From JALZEG01 sp046263255 (GTDB lineage Bacteria; Actinomycetota; CADDZG01; WHSQ01), in the NCBI GenBank assembly GCA_046263255.1, contig JBHELD010000012.1, positions 5,536 through 69,535 of the forward strand: a stretch of DNA of 64,000 bases, in the 5' to 3' direction. Below are positions 8,337-16,848 of this stretch, piece by piece (within the stretch, counting starts at the first letter, position 1; each line of letters starts with the position of its first letter). Below the pieces are notes generated by a model, which worked only from the letters and a program-made list of their open reading frames with translations, did no database searches and was not told where the DNA came from. The position numbers and the translations under genes are program-made.

Positions 8337-9962
8337 TCACTCCGGCCGCGCGGCGACGCGGAATCCGAACATCATCCCGCCCTCCATGTGCTCTGCGATG
8401 TGACAGTGGGCCATCCAGAGCCCGGGATTCGACGCATCCAGCAGCAGGTCGACGGTCTCCCCCGTTCGCACCAGCACCGTGTCCTTCCAGACGAGGTTCG
8501 GCTCGCGCACGCCGTCCCGTGCGAGCACGAGGAACCGCTGCCCGTGGACGTGGAAGGGGTGGTGCATGGGGTGGTCGGACTCCATCTCGTTGACGAGGCG
8601 GATCTTGACCTGGGCGCCGGCCTGGAACGTCCAGTCGATGTCGCCGCCGACCTTGCCGGTGTCGCGGTCGATGACCTTCCACCTCATGTTCGCCGTCGTC
8701 GACGCGCGATTCACCTCCGGCATCAGGTCCTCCCACTCGATCCCGTCGGCGAGCCCACCGTCGTGATCGTGATGCCCGGCGTGTGGGGCCGGCACGTGCT
8801 GCGACGGCAGGAGCTTCATCCCGCACTTCGGGCAGATTCCCGGCGCGTCGCTCACGATCTCGGGGTGCATCGGGCAGACGTAGACGGCCGTCTCTCCGGG
8901 AGCGGGCTCGTCGACGTCCATCTCCGCCACCAGCGCGAGCGTCTTATCGGGTGGCGCGTCCAGGTACGCATCCGTGCGGCGGCGCTCGGCCGCCATCTCG
9001 GGAGCGACGCGCAGCGTCTCGAAGGTCCCCGCGTCCGCATGCCGCGTGCGTGGCTCGACGACAGAGATCGTCGACAGCGTGTACGTCGCGTGCGGAGTGA
9101 CGTGCTGGAGCGCGAAGGCTCCGATCGCGTCGAAGCGGACGTCGACCACCGCGCGCTCCGACGGCGCCAGCACGACGTCGTCCACCCACTCTTCCCGTTC
9201 GTACCGTCCCGCGTCGCCGCCCACGAGCTTCATGCGGCCCCCCGGGAGCATCACCTTGAAGACGCGCGTGTTCGCTGTGTTCGTGAGGTAGAGCCGGACG
9301 ACCTCGCCCCGCTCGACCTCGAGGCGCTGGTCCGTCTCGCCGCTCGTCAGCAGGACGTTCCCGAAGCGGCCCATCGCCACGAAGTTGGTCTCGTGGTGCG
9401 CGAACGGCGCGATGCGCCCGTCCTCGATCAAGAGGTCGTCCAGCGTGATCACGACCTCGCGGCCGGCCGGGGGCCAGTAGCCGGGGTCCTCCGGCTCGAC
9501 CACGACGTTGCCGTAGAGCCCGAGCTCCTGCGCGTAGTCCTCGCGCATGTGCGGGTGGTACCAGAACAACCCGGGATCGGGAAACGTCAGGCGGTGGGTG
9601 TAGCGCCCGCCGGGCGGGACGGGGGCCTGGGTCTCGTGCGGGACGCCGTCGAACTCGTTCGCGAGACGCAACCCGTGCCAGTGGACCGTCGACTCCATCG
9701 CCGTCTCGTTGACGACCTCTACGAGCACCTCGCAACCCTGGCGCACCCGCAGCGTGGGACCGGGGATCGATCCGTTGTACGCCAGCATCGGGAGGACGTG
9801 TCCGCCGACCTGCTTCGCGACCGGGTGGATCCGGAGCCGGTACGAGCTCCCCGGCGAAAGCTCGATCGCACCGGGCGGCGACGCCTGCGGCAGGCTCGCG
9901 GCATCCAGCTCGAGCGGTAGAGGGTGGTCGTGGGACGTCGCCGCCCCTGCGTGTTCGTTCAC
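8337..9962 (-). CDS. Multicopper oxidase with inserted heavy-metal-binding motif
   Basis: The GTG at 9962 is chosen over an upstream TTG because GAAGGAGAGAG precedes it; the product is 541 residues. All copper motifs are present: HWHGL near 93, WYHPHMRED near 137, HPMHHPFHVHG near 467 and HCHIAEHM near 520, enough for a type 1 centre and trinuclear cluster. Between cupredoxin domains 2 and 3 (about 360-385) lies YVCPMHPEIV..PGICPKCGMKL, the heavy-metal-binding motif usually found in CusB, CopA and similar efflux proteins. No export signal is seen in the chosen start, which is unusual for a cuproxidase. Copper oxidation or detoxification is the likely role; a laccase activity is the alternative. 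Confidence 0.9.
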   Translation of the reverse strand: MNEHAGAATSHDHPLPLELDAASLPQASPPGAIELSPGSSYRLRIHPVAKQVGGHVLPMLAYNGSIPGPTLRVRQGCEVLVEVVNETAMESTVHWHGLRLANEFDGVPHETQAPVPPGGRYTHRLTFPDPGLFWYHPHMREDYAQELGLYGNVVVEPEDPGYWPPAGREVVITLDDLLIEDGRIAPFAHHETNFVAMGRFGNVLLTSGETDQRLEVERGEVVRLYLTNTANTRVFKVMLPGGRMKLVGGDAGRYEREEWVDDVVLAPSERAVVDVRFDAIGAFALQHVTPHATYTLSTISVVEPRTRHADAGTFETLRVAPEMAAERRRTDAYLDAPPDKTLALVAEMDVDEPAPGETAVYVCPMHPEIVSDAPGICPKCGMKLLPSQHVPAPHAGHHDHDGGLADGIEWEDLMPEVNRASTTANMRWKVIDRDTGKVGGDIDWTFQAGAQVKIRLVNEMESDHPMHHPFHVHGQRFLVLARDGVREPNLVWKDTVLVRTGETVDLLLDASNPGLWMAHCHIAEHMEGGMMFGFRVAARPE

Positions 9963-10142
9963 CGCGTCTCTCTCCTTCGTTCCGCGCCCCGCGACCGGCG
10001 CGGGGATCGTCCTGGTCTCCGTCCGGCAGAACGGTCGCCCGCGACGCGGCCTTACGTCAATACGGAAGCCCATAAGTCGCTTTCGCCCGGGTCGGGGCAA
10101 GGGTGGATCCCGGAGGGAGCGGACGCCGGGCCCTCTATTCGC

Positions 10143-10526
10143 CTAGGTCGAGGAACCGGACCCCATCTCGTCCGGACCGCCGGTGACGAGGCCGACGAAG
10201 TTCCCGGCGGGGTCCTCGAAGTGCGCGAGCGTGGGGCCGCCCGGCACCTCCATCGGAGGGTTGATCGTCTTGCCGCCGAGGCTCTCGATCTTCTCGAGGG
10301 CCGCCTCGATGTCCTCGACCCACACGTACCAGGTCAGGTGACGCCCGCTCCCGTCGGGAGGGGCCTGGCCGATCCCGCCGTTGATGCCCCGGCCGCCGTT
10401 GTCCACTATGCCGTAGCCCATCGGGTTGTCGGCGTCGATCTTCCATTCGAACGCCTCGCCGTAGAACTGGATCAGCGCCGGCCCGTCGGGCCCGAGCGCC
10501 TCGAAATGGACCACCGGGTTCGACAT
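10143..10526 (-). CDS. VOC-family (glyoxalase/bleomycin-resistance fold) protein
   Basis: A 127-residue protein with ATG behind GAAAGGAG. The two beta-alpha-beta-beta-beta modules typical of the vicinal oxygen chelate fold are seen: an N-terminal VVHFEALGPDGPALIQFYGE module and a second starting TWYVWVEDIEAALEKIESLG and ending LAHFEDPAGNFVGLV. This subfamily resembles actinobacterial hydroxylase/glyoxalase-like proteins of unknown substrate. Monocistronic, facing away from the secreted protein to its right. Confidence 0.85.
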   Translation of the reverse strand: MSNPVVHFEALGPDGPALIQFYGEAFEWKIDADNPMGYGIVDNGGRGINGGIGQAPPDGSGRHLTWYVWVEDIEAALEKIESLGGKTINPPMEVPGGPTLAHFEDPAGNFVGLVTGGPDEMGSGSST

Positions 10527-10698
10527 GTTTGCTCCTTTCGTCCAGGTTTGCGAAACCTATTACGGGTCCGGTCCGGGCTCGACTCCGCGTGCCGGGCGCG
10601 GCCGCTAGAGAAATCACGCGATCGGGTTTGACCGCGCAACCAGGAGCATGCTCCCGAGCGTCTAACTATCGTCTAAAGGTGGCGAAAGGGGCACTCCG

Positions 10699-11337
10699 AT
10701 GCACAGGACCGTTCTGCTCGTGGTCATGGCGGCTGTAGCGGTAGCCGGGAGCACGCTCCCGGCAGCCTCGCAAGAGCCACAGGTGCGGGTCGACGCGAGC
10801 CAGTTCGCGATGGCTCAGTGGAAGGTGACCGAGAAGGGCGAACGAACGATCTACTTCGCCGCAGGGATCACCCGAGGGGGCGGAACCGGGTGGCCCTTCA
10901 TCGGATACGTCGGCCGCACCGAGTGCAAGAGGGTGGTCCGCGGCCACCACACGCACTTCGTCTGCCGCGGCCGCGCGCGGCCGGTCGACCTGGCGCCGGG
11001 CGATTTCGTCGCCGATCCCGCCCTGCAGACGGCGCGGCTGACGGTCGCCTCCGGCGGCATGACGCACACGTTCGAATGGGAGGCGACCGCCGACGAGCCG
11101 TACCCCTACTTCCACCAGCACCTGGGGACCGACGTCGGCGCGCAGGTCATGACCTCGCTGGCGCGGCGCGCCTCCGCGACGGGAACCGCGTTCGGCGAGC
11201 AGCTGGACGTCTCGCGCCTCGGCTACCTGTCGCAGGGAGCGATGGTCGACGCCTACCTCCGCGGCCGCGCGGCGCTCCCGCACCTGCGGTTCGGCGACGA
11301 CGGGACGCTGATCTTCCGCCGGACGCTCGCTCAGTAG
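10699..11337 (+). CDS. Secreted protein of unknown function
   Basis: A 212-residue protein with a clear signal peptide (MHRTVLLVVMAAVAVAGSTLPAAS). The mature part has a single CKRVVRGHHTHFVC segment that could form a disulphide or bind metal, and otherwise shows beta-rich character with no family match I recognise. It ends seven bases inside the end of the convergent flavin-fold gene on the other strand. A weak ribosome site (AAAGGGG) lies before the ATG. Confidence 0.7.
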   Translation: MHRTVLLVVMAAVAVAGSTLPAASQEPQVRVDASQFAMAQWKVTEKGERTIYFAAGITRGGGTGWPFIGYVGRTECKRVVRGHHTHFVCRGRARPVDLAPGDFVADPALQTARLTVASGGMTHTFEWEATADEPYPYFHQHLGTDVGAQVMTSLARRASATGTAFGEQLDVSRLGYLSQGAMVDAYLRGRAALPHLRFGDDGTLIFRRTLAQ

Positions 11338-11807
11338 CGGTCGGTCCTGCGGTACCCGCCGCGCTCGTTCCACCACTCGATGTCGAGGTGGTCGGCGGCG
11401 GGCACGAGATAGGACATCTCCTTCACTTCCACCCGGAACAGGTGAAACCCGCCGAAGGCATGGCCGTCGCCGGGGCCGGACGCCCGCCTGTATCGGGCGA
11501 ACGTCTCTTCGTCCTCCACGAGCACGGCGAGCCCCGACAGCTTCGCGTCGCCCGCCGCGACGTCCTTGTCGGTCGTCGCGCTGTGCAGCGCGAGCCTCGG
11601 GTCGCGCAGGAGATCCCTTGCCTTCAGCGACCCCGGCATCATCCCGAGCCACAGCTCGCCCTCGCCGAACAGCGTCTTGATCCCCGAGATCCGGGGCGCT
11701 CCGTCGGCCTTCAGCGTCGCCACAAGCGCGAGGCCGTGGGCCTCGAACCGCGCCCGCACCTTCGCGGCGAGAGCCGTGACCGACGACTCGACCGCGTGCC
11801 AGTTCAT
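11331..11807 (-). CDS. Pyridoxamine-5'-phosphate-oxidase-fold protein (possible F420/FMN enzyme)
   Basis: A 158-residue split-barrel protein: the N-terminal helix is followed by ALVATLKADGAPRISGIKTLF, the cofactor-binding strand pair of the PNPOx/FDOR superfamily, then LWLGMMPGSLKARDLLRDPRLAL and a C-terminal HLFRVEVKEMSYL strand. The family binds FMN, F420 or haem and reduces varied substrates; which one cannot be decided here. The start ATG has GGAGGCAG before it. It ends convergently with the secreted protein. Confidence 0.85.
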   Translation of the reverse strand: MNWHAVESSVTALAAKVRARFEAHGLALVATLKADGAPRISGIKTLFGEGELWLGMMPGSLKARDLLRDPRLALHSATTDKDVAAGDAKLSGLAVLVEDEETFARYRRASGPGDGHAFGGFHLFRVEVKEMSYLVPAADHLDIEWWNERGGYRRTDRY

Positions 11808-11852
11808 CAGCTGCCTCCTCTCGGAGCCGCCACGGTAATCGCTCCGCCGGCG

Positions 11853-13031
11853 CTACGAGGGCGCGCGCAGCCCCGCCGCCCGGCGCATCAGCGCCTCGCC
11901 GATCGGGTCGGCGAAGCGCGCCACCAGCGGGCCGGTGAGCGCGAGCACGAACACGTAGCTGATCGCGAGGGCCTCGAAATCGGCCGCGACTCCCGCGGCC
12001 GTGGCGAGGCCGGCGATCGCGATCGAGAACTCGCCGCGAGCCGTGAGCATCGCGCCGGCGCGGATCCGTCCCCTGACGGCGACGCCGGCACGCCGCGCAC
12101 CGATCCAGCCGGTCGCGACCTTGGTCGCCGCCGTGACTACGGCGAGAACGGCCGCGGGCGTCAGGACGGGAGGTATCGAGGCGGGGTCGACGGAGAGGCC
12201 GACGAACGCGAAGAACATCGCGGCGAACAGGTCGCGCATCGGCATGAGCAACCCTTCCGCCGCCTCGGCCGCAGGACCCGAGAGGACGATCCCGACGAGC
12301 AGCGCCGCGACGGCCGCGGAGAGACCGAACTCCTCGGCGGCGCCGCCGATGAAGATCGTCATCCCGAGGATCGTGAGCAACAGCGCCTCGTCCGAATGGC
12401 TGAAGACGAGCCGGCTGACCCCGACCTCGATGCGCGTCGCGGCGCCGAGAACGAGGACCACGATCGCGACGGCGAGGAGTGCCGGAACGATCGTCGTCAC
12501 GTCTCCCGTGCCGACGAGCAGCGCGGCCGCGACGGGAAGGTAGAGCGCCATCACGAGGTCCTCGATCACGAGAGCCGACAGGACGACCGGGGTCTCGCGG
12601 TTGCCCGACCATCCCTGGTCCGCGAGGACCTTGGCGACGATCCCGGACGACGAGACGTAGGTGACGCCGCCCAGCACGACCGCCACGACGACGCCCCACC
12701 CGAGGAGGAGCCCCGCGGCGAAACCCGGGACGAAGTTCAGCACGAGGTCGACCGCGCCCGTGCGCGCGTGGCCGCGCAGCGTCGATATCAGCTCGGCCGC
12801 GGTGTACTGCAGGCCGAGCATGAACAGCAGGAGGATCAGCCCGAGCTGCGCTCCGACCTCCACGAACTCGTCGGCGGTCACGACGGGGACGATCCCGCCC
12901 TTGCCGAACGCCAGACCCGCGGTCAGGTAGAGCGGGACGGTGGGCAAGCCGACCTTCGCCGCAAGCCGTGAGAGGACGGCCAGCCCCAGGAGGATCACAC
13001 CGAGCTCGACCAGGAGGGCCGAGTGCTCCAC
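11853..13031 (-). CDS. khtU: Monovalent cation:proton antiporter (CPA2/KhtU-like)
   Basis: The GTG at 13031 lies four bases after the stop of the KhtT-like gene and gives a 392-residue membrane protein with about 12 spans (VELGVILLGLAVLSRL.. to the end). It carries the CPA2 features: an FGLSAAVAALLVGIVLSG core, the TARGEFSIAIAGLA discontinuous helix, and no C-terminal Rossmann (RCK) domain. From family knowledge KhtU exports K+ (or NH4+) in exchange for protons and is gated by the separate TrkA-C protein KhtT, exactly the neighbour here. Ion specificity is not shown by sequence. Confidence 0.88.
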   Translation of the reverse strand: MEHSALLVELGVILLGLAVLSRLAAKVGLPTVPLYLTAGLAFGKGGIVPVVTADEFVEVGAQLGLILLLFMLGLQYTAAELISTLRGHARTGAVDLVLNFVPGFAAGLLLGWGVVVAVVLGGVTYVSSSGIVAKVLADQGWSGNRETPVVLSALVIEDLVMALYLPVAAALLVGTGDVTTIVPALLAVAIVVLVLGAATRIEVGVSRLVFSHSDEALLLTILGMTIFIGGAAEEFGLSAAVAALLVGIVLSGPAAEAAEGLLMPMRDLFAAMFFAFVGLSVDPASIPPVLTPAAVLAVVTAATKVATGWIGARRAGVAVRGRIRAGAMLTARGEFSIAIAGLATAAGVAADFEALAISYVFVLALTGPLVARFADPIGEALMRRAAGLRAPS

Positions 13032-13035
13032 GCGG

Positions 13036-13521
13036 CTACCCCGCGCGCAGGAGCTCGACGAGCTGCTCGACCCCCCGCGCTGTGCCGACGACGACGAGAT
13101 AGTCGCGCGCGAGCAGCTGCTGATCCGGCCCCGGAGCGGGTATGGCCTCGTCACCTCGCACGATCGCAACGACCGAGACGCCGGTGCGCGATCTGATCCG
13201 GGCGTCGCCGATCGTGCGCTCCGCGTAGGCGGAGTCCTCGCGCAGGGGGAGCCAGTCGATCACGAGACCCTCGATGCGTTGCTGCAGCTCGGCCAGCTGC
13301 TGCGCGATCCGCGTCGCGCCGAGCAGCTCTGCGAGCGTACGTGCGTCGTCGGGCAACAGGCCCAGCACGCGGGTCATCTCGTCCGGATCGTCGGGTCGCG
13401 AGACGTAGATCTCCCGGGAGCCGGTGCGGTGCGAGATGACGCCGATTCGCTTTCCTTCGGAGGTCTCGAACTCGTACCGGATCCCTACTCCGGGAAGCTT
13501 CACCTCGTGGATCTCGCTCAT
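13036..13521 (-). CDS. khtT: KhtT-like TrkA-C domain regulator of the antiporter
   Basis: A 161-residue cytoplasmic protein starting MSEIHEVKLPGVGIRYEFET, the typical KhtT N-terminus, with a C-terminal TrkA_C (RCK_C) beta-sheet domain (about 85-160; RTGVSVVAIVRGDEAIPAPG). KhtT-type proteins bind nucleotides such as c-di-AMP and control the KhtU antiporter. ATG 13521 is preferred to 13539 because AAAAGGAC lies six bases before it. It is followed after four bases by the antiporter gene, forming a two-gene operon divergent from copB. Confidence 0.88.
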   Translation of the reverse strand: MSEIHEVKLPGVGIRYEFETSEGKRIGVISHRTGSREIYVSRPDDPDEMTRVLGLLPDDARTLAELLGATRIAQQLAELQQRIEGLVIDWLPLREDSAYAERTIGDARIRSRTGVSVVAIVRGDEAIPAPGPDQQLLARDYLVVVGTARGVEQLVELLRAG

Positions 13522-13597
13522 CGCAGTCCTTTTCGTCACGGTGGAGGCTTCGGCGCCGCCAGTATCGCGGGCGGGTTACGGGGCTGGACGGTTAAAG

Positions 13598-13617
13598 TAC
13601 CCTGGGGGGGTATGGTA
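13598..13617 (+). promoter_or_regulatory. CsoR-like copper operator overlapping the copB promoter
   Basis: The 20 bases TACCCTGGGGGGGTATGGTA contain the dyad TACCC-N5-GGGTA and, from memory, differ at only two central positions from the Bacillus subtilis copZA CsoR operator. The -10 hexamer TATGGT (13611-13616) lies inside it, exactly six bases before the ATG of the copper ATPase. Repressor binding would therefore block transcription until Cu(I) is bound. No csoR gene is in the window. Confidence 0.7.
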
Positions 13618-13622
13618 CCTAT

Positions 13623-15680
13623 ATGACGTCCGAGGAGCAGGATCACACGACAGCGCAGGAGCGGCACCCCGCCGGGGCCGAGACCGACGCAGGGCACGGC
13701 CACGGCGGGCACGCCCACCACGACCCGGCCGCGTTCCGCGACCGGTTCTGGGTCGCGCTCGCGCTGGCGCTCCCGGTCGTGTTCTTCAGCGAGATGTTCC
13801 AGGAGCTCCTCGGCTACGCGCCGCCCTCGTTCTCCGGCAGCACTCTGATCCCGCCCGTCCTCGGGACGGTCATCTTCGTCTACGGCGGGTGGCCTTTCCT
13901 CACCGGGGCCGTGCAGGAGGCGCGGTCGCGGCAGCCCGGGATGATGCTGCTGATCGGGCTCGCGATCACCGTTGCGTTCGCGGCGAGCGCCGCAACCGAG
14001 CTCGGCGCGTTCGACCTCGACTTCTGGTGGGAGCTCGCCGCGCTGATCGCGATCATGCTCCTCGGCCACTGGCAGGAGATGAAGGCGATCGGCCAGGCGA
14101 GCAACGCCCTCGCGTCCCTGGCCGAGCTGCTCCCGGACGACGCCGAGCGGGTCGCCGACGGCGGCGTCGAGACGGTGCCGGTCTCGGAGCTGCGCGAAGG
14201 CGACGTGCTGCTGGTGCGGTCGGGCGCCCGCGTCCCGGCCGACGGGCGCGTGGTGGAGGGCACCGCCGCCGTCGACGAGTCCATGCTCACCGGCGAGTCG
14301 CGTCCGGTGACGAAGTCGCCCGGCGACGAGGTCACGGCGGGAACGGTGGCGACGGACTCTGCCCTGCGGATCGTGGTCGAGGCCGTCGGCGACGACACGG
14401 CGCTCGCAGGGATCCAGCGCCTCGTGGCGGAGGCGCAGCGCTCGCGCTCGCGGGCGCAGGCGCTCGCCGACCGTGCGGCTGCGCTCCTCTTCTACGTCGC
14501 CACGGCGGCCGGGCTCGTCACGTACGCGGCATGGACGGCCGGCGGGGAGCCGCGGGGGGCGATCGAGCGCACCGTCACCGTCCTCGTGATCGCGTGTCCG
14601 CACGCGCTCGGGCTCGCCATCCCGCTGGTGATCTCGATATCCACCGCGCTCTCCGCTCGCAACGGGATCCTCGTCAAGGACCGGCTCGCGCTCGAACGCA
14701 TGCGAGAGGTGGACGTCGTCCTCTTCGACAAGACGGGCACGCTGACCGCTGCGCAGCACGCCGTGACCGGGGTCGCGGCGGCCGCCGGCGACTCCGCGGC
14801 CGTCCTCCTCCTCGCGGGAGCGGTGGAGTCCAACAGCGAGCACCCTCTGGCACGTGCGCTCGCGGCCGCGGCCGCCGAGAAGGGACAGCTTCCTCAGGCG
14901 AACGGCTTTCGGTCGATGACCGCCCGAGGAGTCGAGGCGAACGTGGACGGCCGCACGCTCGCGGTGGGAGGGCCGAAGCTGATGCAGGAGCGCGGCGCCG
15001 GGGTCCCCGAGAGCATCGCGGGGGACGTCGAGACGTGGAAGCGTCGCGGCGCCGCCGTCCTGTTCCTGCTCGAAGGAGACCGCGTGCTGGCCGCGTTCGC
15101 GCTGGAGGACCGGGTCAGGGACGAGTCGCGCGAGGCGGTGCAGACGCTCCACGCCATGGGCGTGCGCGTCGCGATGATCACCGGCGACGCGCAGCAGGTC
15201 GCGGCTGCGGTCGCCGAGGAGCTCGGGATAGACCAGTTCTTCGCCGAGGTGCTTCCCGAGGACAAGGACTCGAAGGTCGCGGGGCTGCAGGAGCGAGGCG
15301 ACCGGGTCGCGATGGTGGGCGACGGCGTCAACGACGCGCCGTCGCTCGCGCGCGCGGACGTCGGCATCGCGATCGGCGCGGGGACGGACGTGGCGATCGA
15401 GTCGGCGGGCGTAATCCTCGCCTCCGACGACCCGAGGGCGGTCGCCGGCGTGATCTCGCTGTCGCGGGCCTCGTACCGGAAGATGGTCCAGAACCTCGTC
15501 TGGGCGACCGGCTACAACGCGTTCGCGATCCCTCTCGCCGCCGGCGTTCTCGCCTGGGCGGGGGTATCGCTCTCGCCCGCGGTCGGCGCGGTCCTGATGT
15601 CTGCGTCCACGATCGTCGTCGCCGCCAACGCGCAGCTGCTGAGGCGGCTGGACCTCCGTCCCGCCGCCGTCGCTGGATAG
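13623..15680 (+). CDS. copB: Copper-translocating P-type ATPase, CopB (P1B-3) type
   Basis: A 685-residue P1B ATPase. The N-terminus is His-rich (GHGHGGHAHH) in place of ferredoxin-like metal domains. Signature motifs are TGES (near 224), the membrane metal site CPH in VIACPHALGLAIPL (near 325), DKTGT with phosphorylated Asp near 369, an HP-containing ATP site (NSEHPLARAL) and GDGVNDAPSLARADVG near 566. The CPH motif marks the CopB subgroup, which exports copper, rather than CPC-type CopA. The ATG is only three bases after a CsoR-like operator, with no ribosome site, so the transcript is probably leaderless and copper-induced. Confidence 0.95.
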   Translation: MTSEEQDHTTAQERHPAGAETDAGHGHGGHAHHDPAAFRDRFWVALALALPVVFFSEMFQELLGYAPPSFSGSTLIPPVLGTVIFVYGGWPFLTGAVQEARSRQPGMMLLIGLAITVAFAASAATELGAFDLDFWWELAALIAIMLLGHWQEMKAIGQASNALASLAELLPDDAERVADGGVETVPVSELREGDVLLVRSGARVPADGRVVEGTAAVDESMLTGESRPVTKSPGDEVTAGTVATDSALRIVVEAVGDDTALAGIQRLVAEAQRSRSRAQALADRAAALLFYVATAAGLVTYAAWTAGGEPRGAIERTVTVLVIACPHALGLAIPLVISISTALSARNGILVKDRLALERMREVDVVLFDKTGTLTAAQHAVTGVAAAAGDSAAVLLLAGAVESNSEHPLARALAAAAAEKGQLPQANGFRSMTARGVEANVDGRTLAVGGPKLMQERGAGVPESIAGDVETWKRRGAAVLFLLEGDRVLAAFALEDRVRDESREAVQTLHAMGVRVAMITGDAQQVAAAVAEELGIDQFFAEVLPEDKDSKVAGLQERGDRVAMVGDGVNDAPSLARADVGIAIGAGTDVAIESAGVILASDDPRAVAGVISLSRASYRKMVQNLVWATGYNAFAIPLAAGVLAWAGVSLSPAVGAVLMSASTIVVAANAQLLRRLDLRPAAVAG

Positions 15681-15787
15681 GGACGGCCGAGGGAGGCGGA
15701 GGTGCCCGCCCCCGGGTACCCTCTGGGCACCCTCGCGGCGGGCGGGGGCGCAGCTTCGACCCGAGGGAGGCCCCGGTCCAGTACCCG

Positions 15788-16348
15788 GTGACGCAGTTCC
15801 TGTACAGGCCGATCTCGACGCGCGTCGCCAACGTGCTCGCGCGGACGAGGATCTCGCCTCTTGCGGTGACCTGGACGGGCGCGGCGGTGGCGCTCGCCGG
15901 TGCCGTGCTCCTCGCCGGCGGCTACTACGTCGCGGGGGCCGCGGTGACCCTCGCCGCCGTGATCGTCGACTGCGTCGACGGCGATCTCGCCCGCGCCACC
16001 GACCGCTCCTCCACCGTCGGCGCCTTCCTCGACAGCGTGCTGGACCGGTGGATGGACGCCGCCCTGGTCCTCGGTCTCGTCTACTCCGACGTGGACGACC
16101 TCGCTGTGGTCGGGGGCCTGGCGCTCACCGCGTCGCTCCTCACCTCCTACACGCGCGCGCGGGCGCAGAGCCTCGGCGCCGACTGCCCCGAGGGGATCGG
16201 GGGCCGCGACAGCCGGATCCTCATACTCGTCGTGGCCGCGGTCGCGGGGATGGCGTGGTGGGGACTGCTCCTGGTCGCCGTGACGGGATTCGTCACCTCG
16301 ATCCAGCGAGCGGCGCTCGCGGCGAAGCGTCTGGGTTCGCTGCCCTAG
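15788..16348 (+). CDS. CDP-alcohol phosphatidyltransferase family protein
   Basis: A membrane enzyme of about 186 residues with 5-6 spans. It carries the complete CDP-alcohol transferase motif D-x2-D-G-x2-A-R-x8-G-x3-D-x3-D (DCVDGDLARATDRSSTVGAF then LDSVLDR, about residues 61-86). The family transfers a phosphatidyl or similar group from a CDP-linked donor to an alcohol; the acceptor (glycerol phosphate, inositol phosphate or other) cannot be told. The GTG at 15788 is the first in-frame start before VTQFLYRPISTRVANVLAR; no strong ribosome site is visible. A TACCCT box at 15717-15722 is a possible -10. Confidence 0.88.
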   Translation: MTQFLYRPISTRVANVLARTRISPLAVTWTGAAVALAGAVLLAGGYYVAGAAVTLAAVIVDCVDGDLARATDRSSTVGAFLDSVLDRWMDAALVLGLVYSDVDDLAVVGGLALTASLLTSYTRARAQSLGADCPEGIGGRDSRILILVVAAVAGMAWWGLLLVAVTGFVTSIQRAALAAKRLGSLP

Positions 16349-16415
16349 GTCCGGCGCCCGAGCTCGCTCCGGTTCGATACCCTCTCCCGGCGACCTACTA
16401 GAAAGGAGTGCGGAA

Positions 16416-16844
16416 GTGGATGCGCCCACCGCGGCGCCTGTCGCCGGAGCCTGGTCGCCGGCCCGGATCTACCTCGTCACGTCGGGGATCTTCCTCGTCG
16501 CGGCGTCGCTGATCGGATTCACCGTCAACAGCGCGTTCCCGTCCACGCCCGATGCCGTAGATGCTGCCGGGAGCGGCCACATCCTCGGCGTCTTCGAGAC
16601 GAACGGCTGGCACAACCTGACGGCCCTGATCAGCGGCGCGATCGCCCTGGGCTTCGCGGTGAAGCCGGAGTGGGCGAGGCTCGGCGCGTTCGTGAAGGGC
16701 TTCATATACGTCGCCGTCACGGCTTCGATCGCGATCTGGGGGCCGGAGGCGTTCAAGATCGCGTCGAACGCCGCCGACCAGGTCGTGCACGCGTCGCTCG
16801 GCGTGACGGGCCTGGCGGCGGCCGTCATGACGCCGCGCGGGTGA
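16416..16844 (+). CDS. DUF4383 membrane protein
   Basis: A 142-residue protein with four predicted membrane spans. The diagnostic segment HILGVFETNGWHNLTALISG (about 48-67) matches the DUF4383 core 'GxFxxNxxHNLxHLxxG'. GTG at 16416 follows GAAAGGAG by ten bases. Function is unknown for the family, common in actinobacteria. It ends five bases before the stop of the convergent RTX/PD40 gene. A TACCCT hexamer near 16378 may be its -10 box. Confidence 0.85.
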   Translation: MDAPTAAPVAGAWSPARIYLVTSGIFLVAASLIGFTVNSAFPSTPDAVDAAGSGHILGVFETNGWHNLTALISGAIALGFAVKPEWARLGAFVKGFIYVAVTASIAIWGPEAFKIASNAADQVVHASLGVTGLAAAVMTPRG

Positions 16845-16848
16845 GCGC

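Noticed and set aside
13424..16348. A 974-codon plus-strand frame across copB
   Set aside because: Most of it is out of frame with the copper ATPase; only its last 187 codons (from 15788) are a real gene.
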